Counted from the first letter of the stretch, positions 7,739-16,982 are shown. The stretch: DNA of 59,091 nt from Bacteroidota bacterium (GCA_037133915.1 JBAXND010000024.1:1-59091); one strand, 5' to 3'. A program made the numbers and translations. The notes: a model not told the origin generated them from the letters alone.

Positions 7739-8974
7739 ATGAGCGAAACAACGATTGGAAGTGCGGCGGCACAAGCTGCTATTGGTCTTGAAGACAAATA
7801 CGGTGCACACAATTACCACCCACTGCCGGTAGTGCTTGCCAAAGGCGAAGGCATTTTTGTATGGGATGTAGACGGAAAAAGATATTTTGATTTTCTGTCG
7901 GCTTACTCAGCCGTGAATCAAGGGCATTGCCACCCTAAAATTGTTGAAGCCATGGTTGAACAGGCTCGTACGCTTACCCTTACCAGCCGCGCGTTCTACA
8001 ATGACTCACTCGGACCTTACGAAAAATTTGTGACGGAATATTTTGGCTACGACAAAGTGCTTCCGATGAATACCGGAGCCGAAGGCGATGAAACCGCCAT
8101 CAAACTCACCCGTAAATGGGGCTATACCGTAAAAGGAATTCCTGAGAATCAGGCAAAGATTATCTGCTGCAACGATAACTTCCACGGAAGAACGACTACC
8201 ATTATTTCTATGTCAACGGACCCTGACGCCTATGCCGATTTCGGACCGTTTACTCCCGGCTTTATAAAAATACCTTACAACGATTTGAATGCTTTGGCAA
8301 AAGCACTGGAAGATCCGAATGTAGCAGGTTTTCTTGTTGAGCCTATTCAGGGCGAAGCCGGTGTTTTTGTACCGGATGAAGGTTATCTGAAAAAAGCCTT
8401 TGAACTCTGCAAAGCAAAAAATGTATTGTTCATCGCCGACGAAGTGCAGACAGGCATTGCACGCACGGGCAAGCTGCTTGCCTGCGACCACGAAGGCGTG
8501 CGCCCCGATGTTCTGATTCTTGGCAAAGCACTGTCTGGTGGTGCATATCCGATATCTGCAGTATTGGCTGACGATGCAATTATGCTAACCATAAAACCCG
8601 GTCAGCATGGTTCAACTTTCGGCGGAAACCCGGTAGCAGCAAAGGTTGCTATTGCCGCACTTACCGTTGTGAAAGACGAAAAGCTGAGTGAACGTGCCGA
8701 AAAAATGGGCAACATATTCCGCGAAGGCGTAAAAGCTATAAAATCAGACATGATAGAACTGGTTCGTGGCAAGGGATTGCTGAATGCCGTCATCATCAAA
8801 CCTAAAAACGGCAAGGAAGCATGGGATGTTTGCATGAAGATGGCTGAAAACGGACTGCTGGCAAAACCCACACATGGACATATTATCCGCTTTGCACCTC
8901 CTTTGATTATTACCGAAGAACAGGTTCTCGAAGCTGTAAAAATTATAGAGAAATCTATACTTTCATTTGGATAA
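7739..8974 (+). CDS. rocD: Ornithine aminotransferase
   Basis: A 411-residue PLP enzyme that converts L-ornithine and 2-oxoglutarate to glutamate 5-semialdehyde and glutamate, linking arginine/ornithine breakdown to proline and glutamate. It has the class III aminotransferase blocks: [46 protein letters not shown], the cofactor Asp in [15 protein letters not shown], the Schiff-base Lys in [16 protein letters not shown], and [11 protein letters not shown]. The N-terminal [16 protein letters not shown] is typical of ornithine rather than acetylornithine transaminases. I chose ATG 7739 because the promoter lies at 7667-7693. The longer in-frame TTG start at 7604 is rejected. The gene is monocistronic, with a strong terminator behind it. 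Confidence 0.95.
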   Translation: MSETTIGSAAAQAAIGLEDKYGAHNYHPLPVVLAKGEGIFVWDVDGKRYFDFLSAYSAVNQGHCHPKIVEAMVEQARTLTLTSRAFYNDSLGPYEKFVTEYFGYDKVLPMNTGAEGDETAIKLTRKWGYTVKGIPENQAKIICCNDNFHGRTTTIISMSTDPDAYADFGPFTPGFIKIPYNDLNALAKALEDPNVAGFLVEPIQGEAGVFVPDEGYLKKAFELCKAKNVLFIADEVQTGIARTGKLLACDHEGVRPDVLILGKALSGGAYPISAVLADDAIMLTIKPGQHGSTFGGNPVAAKVAIAALTVVKDEKLSERAEKMGNIFREGVKAIKSDMIELVRGKGLLNAVIIKPKNGKEAWDVCMKMAENGLLAKPTHGHIIRFAPPLIITEEQVLEAVKIIEKSILSFG

Positions 8975-8991
8975 CAAATGTTTGAAAAACG

Positions 8992-9021
8992 AAAGCCGCA
9001 TCTTCAGGGTGCGGCTTTTTT
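8992..9021. terminator. Terminator between rocD and the convergent SAM hydrolase gene
   Basis: 9-bp stem AAAGCCGCA (8992-9000) / TGCGGCTTT (9010-9018), loop TCTTCAGGG, then a T-rich tract on the plus strand. The A-rich left flank is weak as a T-run for the minus strand. Confidence 0.85.
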
Positions 9022-9061
9022 ATTTTATATGACGAAATAACCCGGTTTACCTCTGCTGCAA

Positions 9062-9838
9062 TTATTCTTCAAAATCGATGCGTACGCTGTCGGCAATCTG
9101 CAGACCAAGCAAACCTGATGCACAGCCCTGATTGATGGCAACTTCAAGGTAGCCGGTGGTACCAAACAAGGTCACGATTTCACCGGGAGGCACGTCGCTG
9201 TATGCTTTCTTTATTTCATCCGTTTCGTCGGTGCGGAAATATACAGTAAACCTCCGCCCTTTCCCGATTTCTTTAAAAGCAGCTTCGGTAATATTGGTAA
9301 TACAATTATCGAAAGAGTCAATGTAGGTTACCACTCCGCGAATAATATTTTCTTCATACACGGGTTTAAAAGCCACGAGCCGGTTATAATCATTCATGGG
9401 TGAACCGGTACTTTCAATAGATGCACCGGAAGCAATCATGCAGGCCACTTTTACAAAAACATCGCGCGACGAAAAAGTGAAATAATCAGAATCCTGCGGA
9501 ATGGAAATCTCAATCATTTTTTCAGGTTTCTCATCAAAAATAAGAGAGAAAATGCCGTTATCGGCTCCAATGAAATAATGTCCTTTATATAATGCAACAG
9601 CATGAACGTGTTTTACAGATGCTTCGGTATTTACGGCAATGATGTGTATGGTGCCTTCCGGAAAATGATGAAAGGCATTACGGAGTACAAAAGCTGTTTC
9701 GGTAAGATTGAAATTACCAATAGTATGCGAAATATCTACTATAGTAATAGCCGGGTCTCTGGAAAGAATGGCGCCTTTAACCGCAGCAGTGTAGTGATCT
9801 TTTGTTCCCCAGTCGCTTGTAAGAGTAATAATTGCCAT
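9062..9838 (-). CDS. SAM hydroxide adenosyltransferase (DUF62 family)
   Basis: A 258-residue enzyme of the fluorinase/chlorinase superfamily. Members without halide activity hydrolyse S-adenosylmethionine to adenosine and methionine. Motifs in order: LTSDWGTKDHYTAAVKG with the ribose-binding Asp, TIGNFNLTETAFVLRNAF, PEGTIHIIAVN, FIGADNGIFS, FSSRDVFVKVA (the Arg-Asp of the catalytic region), YIDSFDNCITNI, and ATAINQ-type ending VAINQGCASGLLGLQ. I place the start at 9838 (MAIITLTSDWG), which matches the family. The 33 in-frame codons before it overlap the promoter region. A -7 box sits 25 bp upstream. Transcription is divergent from phoH. Confidence 0.9.
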   Translation of the reverse strand: MAIITLTSDWGTKDHYTAAVKGAILSRDPAITIVDISHTIGNFNLTETAFVLRNAFHHFPEGTIHIIAVNTEASVKHVHAVALYKGHYFIGADNGIFSLIFDEKPEKMIEISIPQDSDYFTFSSRDVFVKVACMIASGASIESTGSPMNDYNRLVAFKPVYEENIIRGVVTYIDSFDNCITNITEAAFKEIGKGRRFTVYFRTDETDEIKKAYSDVPPGEIVTLFGTTGYLEVAINQGCASGLLGLQIADSVRIDFEE

Positions 9839-9862
9839 ATGCACACCTAATCTTGAACATTT

Positions 9863-9870
9863 CAAAATTA
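9863..9870 (-). promoter_or_regulatory. -7 box for the SAM hydrolase gene
   Basis: On the minus strand the sequence reads TAATTTTG, an exact TAnnTTTG, 25 bp upstream of the ATG at 9838. Confidence 0.5.
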
Positions 9871-9921
9871 ATAATATATAGGATAATACTGCCGTATTTT
9901 TTTTATAATTTTGATTTGGCG

Positions 9922-9929
9922 TACCTTTG
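9922..9929 (+). promoter_or_regulatory. -7 box for phoH
   Basis: TACCTTTG is an exact TAnnTTTG, 32 bp upstream of ATG 9962. Together with the box at 9863-9870 it forms a compact divergent promoter region of about 120 bp. Confidence 0.55.
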
Positions 9930-9961
9930 TTGTTCATATTCCAATACTACCTACATCACGC

Positions 9962-10909
9962 ATGAGCGAGAAAAATATTGTTATTGAAGTTTTCGACCCA
10001 AGAGATATTTACGGAGTTAATGAAGCCAACATCAAGCTGCTGAAAGATTTTTTTCCGAAACTTAAAGTGGTTGTAAGGGGCGATACCATTCGCCTGATTG
10101 GTGATGAAGAAGAAATAAACCGTTTCGATAAGTGCTTTGAAGCGATGATGCGCTATTACGAAAAATTCGGTATGATAAACGAACACGTCATCACGGAACT
10201 ATTAAGTTCGGCCGATAACAGCGCCACAAACCCTGAGAATGGTGATGATATTCTGGTTCATGGTCGTAATGGGAACTTTATCCGTGCCAAAACGCCTAAC
10301 CAACGCGTCATGGTAAGCAGCATCCGTAATCACGACATGCTTTTCGCGATAGGACCTGCAGGCTCAGGAAAAACATATACCGCAGTTGCACTTGCCGTTC
10401 GTGCATTGAAAAATAAAGAAGTAAAACGAATCATACTCACCCGACCGGCTGTAGAAGCTGGCGAAAACCTCGGTTTCCTTCCGGGTGACCTTAAAGACAA
10501 GCTCGATCCGTATCTGCAGCCCTTGTATGATGCGCTTTGGGATATGCTCCCAGCGCAGAAGCTGAAAGATTTTATTGAAGAAGGCATCATTGAAATCGCT
10601 CCGCTTGCCTTTATGCGCGGACGAACACTTGACAATGCATTTGTTATTCTTGATGAGGCGCAAAATGCGACTATCCCTCAGATGAAAATGTTTCTTACCC
10701 GCATGGGAAAATCAGCCAGATTCATTGTAACAGGCGACATCACTCAGGTTGATCTTCCCAAAAATCAGGCAAGCGGACTCATCCACGCGGCAGGAATTCT
10801 GAAAGGCGTTGAAGGTATTGCGTTTGTGATGCTGGATGAACAGGACATCATCCGACACGGATTGGTTACCACCATATTGAGAGCATACAATAACGGAGAA
10901 TCGAAATGA
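9962..10909 (+). CDS. phoH: PhoH-family ATPase
   Basis: A 315-residue cytoplasmic P-loop protein of the PhoH family, an RNA-associated ATPase often linked to phosphate starvation and ribosome metabolism. An N-terminal KH-like segment (about 1-80) precedes the ATPase. Walker A is GPAGSGKTYTAVA, Walker B is FVILDEAQNAT, and FIVTGDITQVDLP is the sensor motif. LTRPAVEAGENLGFLPGDL is also family-typical. I chose ATG 9962 (MSEKNIVIEV) because the in-frame TTG at 9911 lies upstream of the promoter box. The stop overlaps the ATG of the following lipoprotein (ATGA), so the two are translationally coupled. Confidence 0.95.
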   Translation: MSEKNIVIEVFDPRDIYGVNEANIKLLKDFFPKLKVVVRGDTIRLIGDEEEINRFDKCFEAMMRYYEKFGMINEHVITELLSSADNSATNPENGDDILVHGRNGNFIRAKTPNQRVMVSSIRNHDMLFAIGPAGSGKTYTAVALAVRALKNKEVKRIILTRPAVEAGENLGFLPGDLKDKLDPYLQPLYDALWDMLPAQKLKDFIEEGIIEIAPLAFMRGRTLDNAFVILDEAQNATIPQMKMFLTRMGKSARFIVTGDITQVDLPKNQASGLIHAAGILKGVEGIAFVMLDEQDIIRHGLVTTILRAYNNGESK

Positions 10910-11400
10910 AACGATTAATACTGGCATGTACTGCACTGCTGCTGATGCTCTCGGCTTGCGATAAGCGCTATCCCGAAGGGCCATGCCTGAGTTTTATAAA
11001 GGCTGATAACCGCATAGCGGGAAAGTGGGCAATTGCAGAATTGGCGGTAAACGACAGCACCGAAAATGTTCAGGCATTCGCTAATTATACACTTTCATTT
11101 TTCTTCAACATTGAACACCTATGCTTTGTTAATCTGGTGAGCAATAACAATGATTCTATTGTTGCACAAGGAAATGTTATTGTAAATGACCGCCGCACTA
11201 TCATAGAATTTGAGATGCTGCGTACCTCCGGTAATGAAGCTGCAGCCGACAGTATTTTGCTGCGCATTCCGCCATTTGAAAGCAAAAATGAATGGGCCAT
11301 CACAAGGCTCAAGCGAAAAGAGATGCATATTGCTTCGATAGTCGGTGATAAAGAATATAAAATTTCGCTCGAACTAATCAGTGACTTTGATAACATTTGA
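10906..11400 (+). CDS. Predicted lipoprotein, lipocalin-like
   Basis: A 164-residue lipoprotein with the signal peptide MKRLILACTALLLMLSAC (lipobox LSAC). The mature part (AGKWAIAELAVNDSTE, then ANYTLSFFFNIEHLCFVNLV, RRTIIEFEMLRTSG, WAITRLKRKEMHIAS) looks like a small beta-barrel of the lipocalin-like type common in Bacteroidota. ATG 10906 overlaps the phoH stop by 4 bp, so it is translated from the phoH mRNA. No ligand-binding or catalytic motif is recognisable. Confidence 0.75.
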   Translation: MKRLILACTALLLMLSACDKRYPEGPCLSFIKADNRIAGKWAIAELAVNDSTENVQAFANYTLSFFFNIEHLCFVNLVSNNNDSIVAQGNVIVNDRRTIIEFEMLRTSGNEAAADSILLRIPPFESKNEWAITRLKRKEMHIASIVGDKEYKISLELISDFDNI

Positions 11401-11436
11401 TGATTTGTAATTTTCTGAAACTAAAAAACATTTTTT

Positions 11437-13023
11437 ATGAGAAGGTTCATGTTGCTTTTGGTTGCCATTCTATCGTGCCTGAACACACAGGTTTTTTCGC
11501 AGGGTACTGCCATTAACACAACAGGCAATACACCGGATGCATCTGCAATTCTGGATGTTTCAAGCAATGCGAAAGGCATGCTGTTACCGCGGATGACACA
11601 GGTGGAACGTCTTGCCATTCCTAATCCTGCCGAAGGGCTCACTGTTTTTCAAACCGACGACGGATGCTTTTATTACTTCCGTAACGGAATCTGGTGGCGT
11701 GTATGCGGCATTCCGGATTGTACCGGTTTTAATTTCTCGGTACTTGCCGGAATCACGGGACCCAATCCGGTATATGCAGGCAGCACTATTGCTTTGACTT
11801 CAACAGTGACAGGTGGCTCCAGCCCGATAACATTCAGCTGGTCGGGACCATCCGGATTTAGCAGCACAACTCAAAACCCTGTCATTGCAGGAGCGCAACC
11901 GGCCATGAGCGGTGTATATTATGTTACCATTAACGAAGGTCACGGGTGCACGGCGTCATCGTCCATTAATGTCGGAGTATGCGGCACCACAGTTCTTGCA
12001 GGCAGCAATTCCATAGTGGTTGTGGGCAGCACGCTTAATCTTAGTGCAACGGCTTCTAACGGCACAGCTCCTTACAATTATAGCTGGACCGGTCCAAACG
12101 GTTTTTCAAGTACCGTGCAAAACCCATCAATTAGCAATGCACAAACAAACAACTCAGGTTCATACATTGTTACGGTTACCGATGCGGGTAGCTGTGTTGC
12201 AAAAGACACCGCTTCGGTAACAGTGAGCACTTGCGTGACCAATGATTCTGTGGTTTTCACTTACACGGGCGGGTCACAGAGCTGGACGGTTCCTGCGGGC
12301 ATTTGTGGTAATGTTACCTTTAAAGTTTGGGGCGCTCAGGGCGGAAACGGCGGTGGAAACGGCGGTTATGCCGAAGCGAAGAAAATAGCTACTTCAGGCG
12401 ACGTATATACAATTTATGTCGGCGGTCAGACCGGATTCAATGGAGGAGGAACGGGCAGCAGCAATAAAAATGGCGGCGGCGCTTCTGATATTCGCTATGG
12501 CGGTTCATCACTGAACGACCGTATTATTGTTGCCGGTGGCGGTGGTGCTCGCGGCGGTGCCGGTGAAGGCGGTGCCGGTGGCGGTGGCAACAGCTGTTCA
12601 AATGGTGCAGGTGGTGCCGGAGGCTTTTATCCGGGTGGTGTTCCCCATGCCGGACCGGGTAATCCGGGCACTTGTACATCGGGTGGTTCAGGCGGAAGTT
12701 CCTATGGCGGATGGAGTGGTGGCGGCGGTGGCGGTGGCCTGACCAGCGGTGGTGGTGGAAGCCCCAGTGGTGGTTATGGAAATGCAGGAACCGATGGAAC
12801 ATTCGGGACAGGAGGAAACAGGGGTTTTAACACGGGCTATCCTACCTGCGATTCAGGTGCCGGTGGCGGTGGCGGATATTATGGTGGCGGCGGTTCCGCC
12901 GACGGTCAGTGCGCTGCACTTGGCGGCGGTGGTGGCTCATCATGGGCATCATCATCACTCAGTAATATGGTATTTGTTGGTGGAGTGCAAACCGGCGACG
13001 GTCGTATTGTCATCAGATGGTAA
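11437..13023 (+). CDS. Secreted adhesin-like protein with ALK-type glycine-rich domain (copy 1)
   Basis: A 528-residue exported protein. The signal peptide ends VFSQ (about 22). A conserved N-terminal module follows (about 23-85: GTAINTTGNTPDASAILDVS, KGMLLPRMTQVERLAI, NPAEGLTVFQTDDGCFYYF), familiar from Bacteroidota tail-fibre-like surface proteins. Two Ig-like domains occupy about 105-270 (SWSGPSGFSSTTQNPVI, SWTGPNGFSSTVQNPSI). The C-terminal 250 residues open with SQSWTVPAGICGNVTFKVWG and become glycine-rich (GGGASDIRYGGSSLNDRIIV, GGGGGYYGGGG), closing with GDGRIVIRW. This layout resembles the glycine-rich domain of ALK/LTK receptors (Pfam Gly_rich). There is no T9SS tail. Surface attachment is inferred; the export route beyond the inner membrane is unknown. 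Confidence 0.85.
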   Translation: MRRFMLLLVAILSCLNTQVFSQGTAINTTGNTPDASAILDVSSNAKGMLLPRMTQVERLAIPNPAEGLTVFQTDDGCFYYFRNGIWWRVCGIPDCTGFNFSVLAGITGPNPVYAGSTIALTSTVTGGSSPITFSWSGPSGFSSTTQNPVIAGAQPAMSGVYYVTINEGHGCTASSSINVGVCGTTVLAGSNSIVVVGSTLNLSATASNGTAPYNYSWTGPNGFSSTVQNPSISNAQTNNSGSYIVTVTDAGSCVAKDTASVTVSTCVTNDSVVFTYTGGSQSWTVPAGICGNVTFKVWGAQGGNGGGNGGYAEAKKIATSGDVYTIYVGGQTGFNGGGTGSSNKNGGGASDIRYGGSSLNDRIIVAGGGGARGGAGEGGAGGGGNSCSNGAGGAGGFYPGGVPHAGPGNPGTCTSGGSGGSSYGGWSGGGGGGGLTSGGGGSPSGGYGNAGTDGTFGTGGNRGFNTGYPTCDSGAGGGGGYYGGGGSADGQCAALGGGGGSSWASSSLSNMVFVGGVQTGDGRIVIRW

Positions 13024-13063
13024 TTTTTTTTTGTTTCTAATATACACTTTAAAAGGTATTTAT

Positions 13064-14653
13064 ATGAATCGATTTCTGCTTGTGGTCGTTTCCATTTTAT
13101 TGCTGAGCAATCTTCAGCTTGCCGCGCAGGGTACTGCTATCAATACGTCAGGCACAGGGCCCGACTCTTCTGCAATGCTAGATGTTACAAGTACATCCAA
13201 AGGATTACTGATTCCGCGAATGACCCAAGTGCAGAGACTCGCCATTTCAAATCCTGCCGAAGGGCTTACAGTATTTCAAACAGACGACGGTTGTTTTTAT
13301 TATTTCAGAAATGGTTTATGGTGGCGCATGTGCGGAGTTCCCGATTGCACAGGATTCAACTTTTCGGTCGTGGCCGGAATCACAGGGCCCAACCCGGTTA
13401 GTGTGGGCAGCACCATTAACCTGACGTCTACCCAAACCGGCGGTATAAACCCGATAACCTATAGCTGGACAGGTCCGTCAGGCTACAGCAGTACAACACA
13501 AAACCCATCGATAGCGGGAGCATTGCCTGCTATGAGCGGAAACTACGCGGTTACAGCTACTGAAGGGCGCGGATGCACGGCATCATCGACCATTAATATT
13601 GGTGTTTGCGGTACAACAGTTATTGCAGGAAGTAATTCTGTTGTGATGGTTGGAAGTACCCTCAATCTCACGGCAGCAGCTTCAAACGGCACAGCACCCT
13701 ATAACTTCAGCTGGACCGGTCCTGCAGGTTTTACAAGCACTCAGCAAAATCCGGCAATCGGCAATGCTCAGTCCATCAATGCCGGTTCATATATAGTTAC
13801 AGTAACCGATGCCGGCAATTGCATTGCTAAAGATACTACCGTAGTGATCATCACGACCTGCGTTACGAATGATTCTGTTGTATTCAATTATAACGGTGGT
13901 CAGCAAAGCTGGACGGTCCCGGCAGGGATCTGCAATAATGTAACCTTCAGAGTTTGGGGTGCACAGGGAAGTAACGGAGGTGGTAACGGAGGTTATGCAC
14001 AGGCTCAAACTTCGGTAACAGCCGGTCAGGTATATTATGTTTTTGTTGGCGGACAAGCGGGATACAACGGCGGCGGCGTGGGTGCAACTAACAGGAACGG
14101 AGGTGGAGCTTCCGACATACGCTTTGGAGGCTCATCACTGAATGATCGAATTATTGTAGCAGGTGGCGGTGGTGCGCTGGGCGGTGCAAACGCAGGAAGC
14201 GGCGGAATTGGAGGTGGTGGCACATCGTGTTCTAACGGAGCCGGTGGTGGCGAAGGCAGTTGTCAGGGGTGTAATCCCTACGGAGGCCCGGGGACTCCCG
14301 GAACATGCACTTCCGGTGGCAGCGCAGGCACTTCATCGGGTGGATTCACCGGTGGCGGTGGCGGTGGCGGACTGACGAGCGGCGGAGCCGGAAGCTCAGG
14401 CGGCGGTTATGGCGGAGCCGGCACAACAGGCACACTTGGTACAGGTGGTAATCGCGGAGTCAATGGAAGTTACAATTGTAATTCAGGAGCCGGTGGCGGA
14501 GGCGGATACTATGGCGGAGGCGGTACCGGCGACGGTCAGTGCGCTGCAGGAGGTGGCGGAGGTGGCTCCTCATGGGCATCATCATCACTGATAAATATGG
14601 TATTTGCCGGTGGCGCAAGGTCAGGCGATGGTAAAATCGTTATTAAATGGTAA
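13064..14653 (+). CDS. Secreted adhesin-like protein with ALK-type glycine-rich domain (copy 2)
   Basis: A 529-residue tandem paralog of the gene 41 bp upstream. It has the same order: signal peptide (MNRFLLVVVSILLLSNLQLAAQ), PDSSAMLDV...KGLLIPRMTQVQRLAI module, two Ig-like domains (SWTGPSGYSSTTQNPSI, SWTGPAGFTSTQQNPAI) and an ALK-type glycine-rich C-terminus closing with GDGKIVIKW. The two proteins align end to end with few indels, so the duplication is fairly recent. The start is ATG 13064. An in-frame open stretch reaching back to 12749 runs through the previous gene in another frame and is rejected. The gene ends 20 bp from the convergent minus-strand pair. Confidence 0.85.
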   Translation: MNRFLLVVVSILLLSNLQLAAQGTAINTSGTGPDSSAMLDVTSTSKGLLIPRMTQVQRLAISNPAEGLTVFQTDDGCFYYFRNGLWWRMCGVPDCTGFNFSVVAGITGPNPVSVGSTINLTSTQTGGINPITYSWTGPSGYSSTTQNPSIAGALPAMSGNYAVTATEGRGCTASSTINIGVCGTTVIAGSNSVVMVGSTLNLTAAASNGTAPYNFSWTGPAGFTSTQQNPAIGNAQSINAGSYIVTVTDAGNCIAKDTTVVIITTCVTNDSVVFNYNGGQQSWTVPAGICNNVTFRVWGAQGSNGGGNGGYAQAQTSVTAGQVYYVFVGGQAGYNGGGVGATNRNGGGASDIRFGGSSLNDRIIVAGGGGALGGANAGSGGIGGGGTSCSNGAGGGEGSCQGCNPYGGPGTPGTCTSGGSAGTSSGGFTGGGGGGGLTSGGAGSSGGGYGGAGTTGTLGTGGNRGVNGSYNCNSGAGGGGGYYGGGGTGDGQCAAGGGGGGSSWASSSLINMVFAGGARSGDGKIVIKW

Positions 14654-14673
14654 TCTGAAAAATGAAATCCCGC

Positions 14674-15093
14674 CTAGGGAACTTCATTAAATTCAATAAC
14701 AGAAATGTACTGAACACCGGCTCCGGTTTTGAGCGTAGTGCCTGCCGGAAGCCAGATTGGACTGCCCGTAATATTGGATGCTTCGATAGCGAATCCCGTC
14801 TGTCCGTTTCCATACAAAGAACCAATAGCATCAGAAGTTGCCACATAAATGTTGATACTGTTAACAATGATAATATGGTTGGTAGTGGCATTCCCATTGG
14901 TTACTGCTGTTGTAAGCCTTGACGAAGGCAAAATATTCTCAATTTTCCAGACTTTATCTGTTGGTACGGTTTCTTCCGTTGAAGATATCAGTTTTACTTT
15001 GTTATACTGAAGCGTGTGATTTTGTGACCAGGCCATAGGCGTGATGAAAAACAGCATGCCAATTGCGAATAAAAAAGTGGTTATAAATTTCAT
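14674..15093 (-). CDS. Small secreted protein, unknown function
   Basis: A 139-residue protein with a signal peptide (MKFITTFLFAIGMLFFITPMAWSQ). The mature part (TVPTDKVWKIENILPSS, HIIIVNSINIYVATSD, ASNITGSPIWLPAGTTLKTG, YISVIEFNEVP) is beta-rich. The phrases VPTDKVWKIE and PIWLPAGTTLK are common in small exported Bacteroidota proteins and suggest a compact beta-sandwich. It lies 28 bp downstream of a glycine-rich surface protein on the same strand and is probably co-transcribed, so it may be a partner of that protein (inference). Confidence 0.65.
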   Translation of the reverse strand: MKFITTFLFAIGMLFFITPMAWSQNHTLQYNKVKLISSTEETVPTDKVWKIENILPSSRLTTAVTNGNATTNHIIIVNSINIYVATSDAIGSLYGNGQTGFAIEASNITGSPIWLPAGTTLKTGAGVQYISVIEFNEVP

Positions 15094-15121
15094 TTGTGAT
15101 ATTTATTTAGTCAATCAATGA

Positions 15122-16660
15122 TTAATAGTCTATAGACACCGAACCGTTTGTTGTAACCACTCCCCCGCTGTTCACCTGTGCAGAACCGGCATTGTAGGAA
15201 CCACCGCCACCACCACAGCCATAAGTGGATTGGCATGAATAAATGTTATTACCTGCGCCACCTGAATAGCCGCCACCACCACCACCATGTGCACTTCCGC
15301 TTCCTTCGCCGCCACCGCCATAGCCACCGTTGCTATATCCTGCACCACCGTTAAGGAATGACCTTCCGCCATAGCTGCCGCCACCGTTGGTAAGATAGCC
15401 GCCACCGCCGGTACCATAAGTCTGACCCGAACAATTCTCTGTTTGACCACCATTCCCGTTGGTGCCTCCAAGCTGATTGCCTGCACTTCCACCGGTTGTG
15501 GTAACATTTCCATGCTTATTAGGATTGTCGGACCCGCCGCTTGTACTTCCGCCTCCACCTCCGGCAATGATAAGCGGTGTTACATGGGTTCCGTCGTACA
15601 TGATATCGGAAGAAGCGGGATCAACCTTCACAACAAAAGTGCCGCCACCGCCACCGTTAACACCGGTTGGCATCATTCCTACTAAAATTTTCAGTACAGT
15701 TCCGCCGGCAACACTGAATGTTCCCTGCATAGAGGCTCCGTTTCCGGCAGCAATTCCTCCATTAAAGCCGCCTGCCGCGCCCCTGGCTGTGATTGTGATA
15801 CTACAAACATTCGCAGGCACGGTCCATGACTGAATACTACCGGTATAGTTAAAGCTTGCAGTCTGGCTGTAAACAGTGCAGTTTGATACCGTTATCTGAG
15901 ATGATGAAGTTGATGAACATCCGTTCTGAGTTACGGTCAGACTGACATTATAAGTCCCTATGGAAGCCCACTGAACAACAGGATTCTGAGCTGTACTGGT
16001 AGCCGGTGTCCCGTTTTGAAATGTCCATGAATAAGCTGCCCCGGTTACTGTTGGTGAAAATGTAACATTCTGTGCAGGTTGCGGAGATATTGGATTCGCA
16101 CTGTACGTTGATACAGGAAGCGCGTTGACAACAACATTTGTTACGGAAGCACCGGTAGTGCATCCATTTAAAGTGGCAGTAACAGAGTATGTGCCGTTGT
16201 TTGATGGAGTTGCCGCAACAATCAGCGGATTTTGAAGTGTTGAAGTAAATCCATTTGGACCGGTCCAGTAGTAGGTTGCGTTAGAAATACCGGAAGCAGT
16301 AAGTTTGAGTGTATCGCCTGCACAGAAAGGGCTGTTATTTCCTGCAATGGGAGCCGGCGGCGGAATACAGTTTCCGCACAACTGATACCATAGACCATTA
16401 TGATAATAATTCACACATCCACTCGTAATATTGAATATCTGCAATCCTTCAGCAGGGTTTACAATGGCGTTCCGCTGAACATCCGTAAGTCGCGGAAGCA
16501 GTACTCCTTTATTAATGAAATCAACATCCAGCCCGGCAGACGGATTGGGTGGATTTCCTGTAAGGTTAATCGCAGTGCCCTGTGCCATCAGAGAGCCTGC
16601 ATTCATAATTAACATCAGCAAAATAATGACGGATAAATTTCTTTTTAATAATTTGCCCAT
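15122..16660 (-). CDS. Secreted adhesin-like protein with glycine-rich domain (copy 3, minus strand)
   Basis: A 512-residue member of the same family as the two upstream plus-strand genes, but more distant. The start MGKLLKRNLSVIILLMLIMN at 16660 gives a good signal peptide ending LMAQ; an upstream in-frame ATG would add 17 polar residues. Module order: N-terminal module (NPPNPSAGLDV, KGVLLPRLTDVQRNAIVNPA), an Ig-like domain (YWTGPNGFTSTLQNPLIV), a PKD-like domain (AYSWTFQNGTPATSTAQNPV), then the glycine-rich domain beginning SIQSWTVPANVCSITITARG and closing NGSVSIDY. The PKD-like domain is shared with the gene at 16983, not with copies 1 and 2. Confidence 0.83.
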   Translation of the reverse strand: MGKLLKRNLSVIILLMLIMNAGSLMAQGTAINLTGNPPNPSAGLDVDFINKGVLLPRLTDVQRNAIVNPAEGLQIFNITSGCVNYYHNGLWYQLCGNCIPPPAPIAGNNSPFCAGDTLKLTASGISNATYYWTGPNGFTSTLQNPLIVAATPSNNGTYSVTATLNGCTTGASVTNVVVNALPVSTYSANPISPQPAQNVTFSPTVTGAAYSWTFQNGTPATSTAQNPVVQWASIGTYNVSLTVTQNGCSSTSSSQITVSNCTVYSQTASFNYTGSIQSWTVPANVCSITITARGAAGGFNGGIAAGNGASMQGTFSVAGGTVLKILVGMMPTGVNGGGGGTFVVKVDPASSDIMYDGTHVTPLIIAGGGGGSTSGGSDNPNKHGNVTTTGGSAGNQLGGTNGNGGQTENCSGQTYGTGGGGYLTNGGGSYGGRSFLNGGAGYSNGGYGGGGEGSGSAHGGGGGGYSGGAGNNIYSCQSTYGCGGGGGSYNAGSAQVNSGGVVTTNGSVSIDY

Positions 16661-16789
16661 GGTCGTTGGATTTAACTGGATTTTTTTATCAGGTAAATAA
16701 ATAAACATCAATTTGTTTGTAATAAAATATCAGGTTCAACGGCTCTGATCAACATAATTCCTCAGTTGTCTAAATCATTTTATCTTATA

Positions 16790-16797
16790 CAAAGATA
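16790..16797 (-). promoter_or_regulatory. -7 box for the minus-strand glycine-rich operon
   Basis: The minus strand reads TATCTTTG, an exact TAnnTTTG, about 130 bp upstream of ATG 16660. The leader would be long. Confidence 0.45.
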
Positions 16798-16950
16798 AAT
16801 AATTGAAGTGAACGATGGTTATGAAAGAGAAAAGTATCCAATCAAGAATTTCAATTCCCTGCCATGAAAAATTCATCAATTTACGGCCGAAATAACCAAT
16901 TATCAAATTTCAATCAGTTTAAAAAATTAGGTAATACAGGCGTATTTGTT

Positions 16951-16958
16951 TAATTTTG
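16951..16958 (+). promoter_or_regulatory. -7 box for the glycine-rich gene at 16983
   Basis: TAATTTTG is an exact TAnnTTTG, 24 bp before ATG 16983. With the box at 16790-16797 it makes the 322-bp spacer a divergent promoter region; nothing else is visible in that spacer. Confidence 0.5.
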
Positions 16959-16982
16959 TAAGCCTATATTAATATTTTATTT

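Noticed and set aside
12524..12802. Open frames on both strands inside the glycine-rich genes (His/Arg-rich or Ala/Val-rich translations)
   Set aside because: They are shadows of GGN-rich codons; composition is extreme and no start signals or homologous features exist.
15172..15567. Minus-strand open frame inside copy 3 of the glycine-rich family
   Set aside because: It is an alternative frame of the repeated glycine codons on the same strand.
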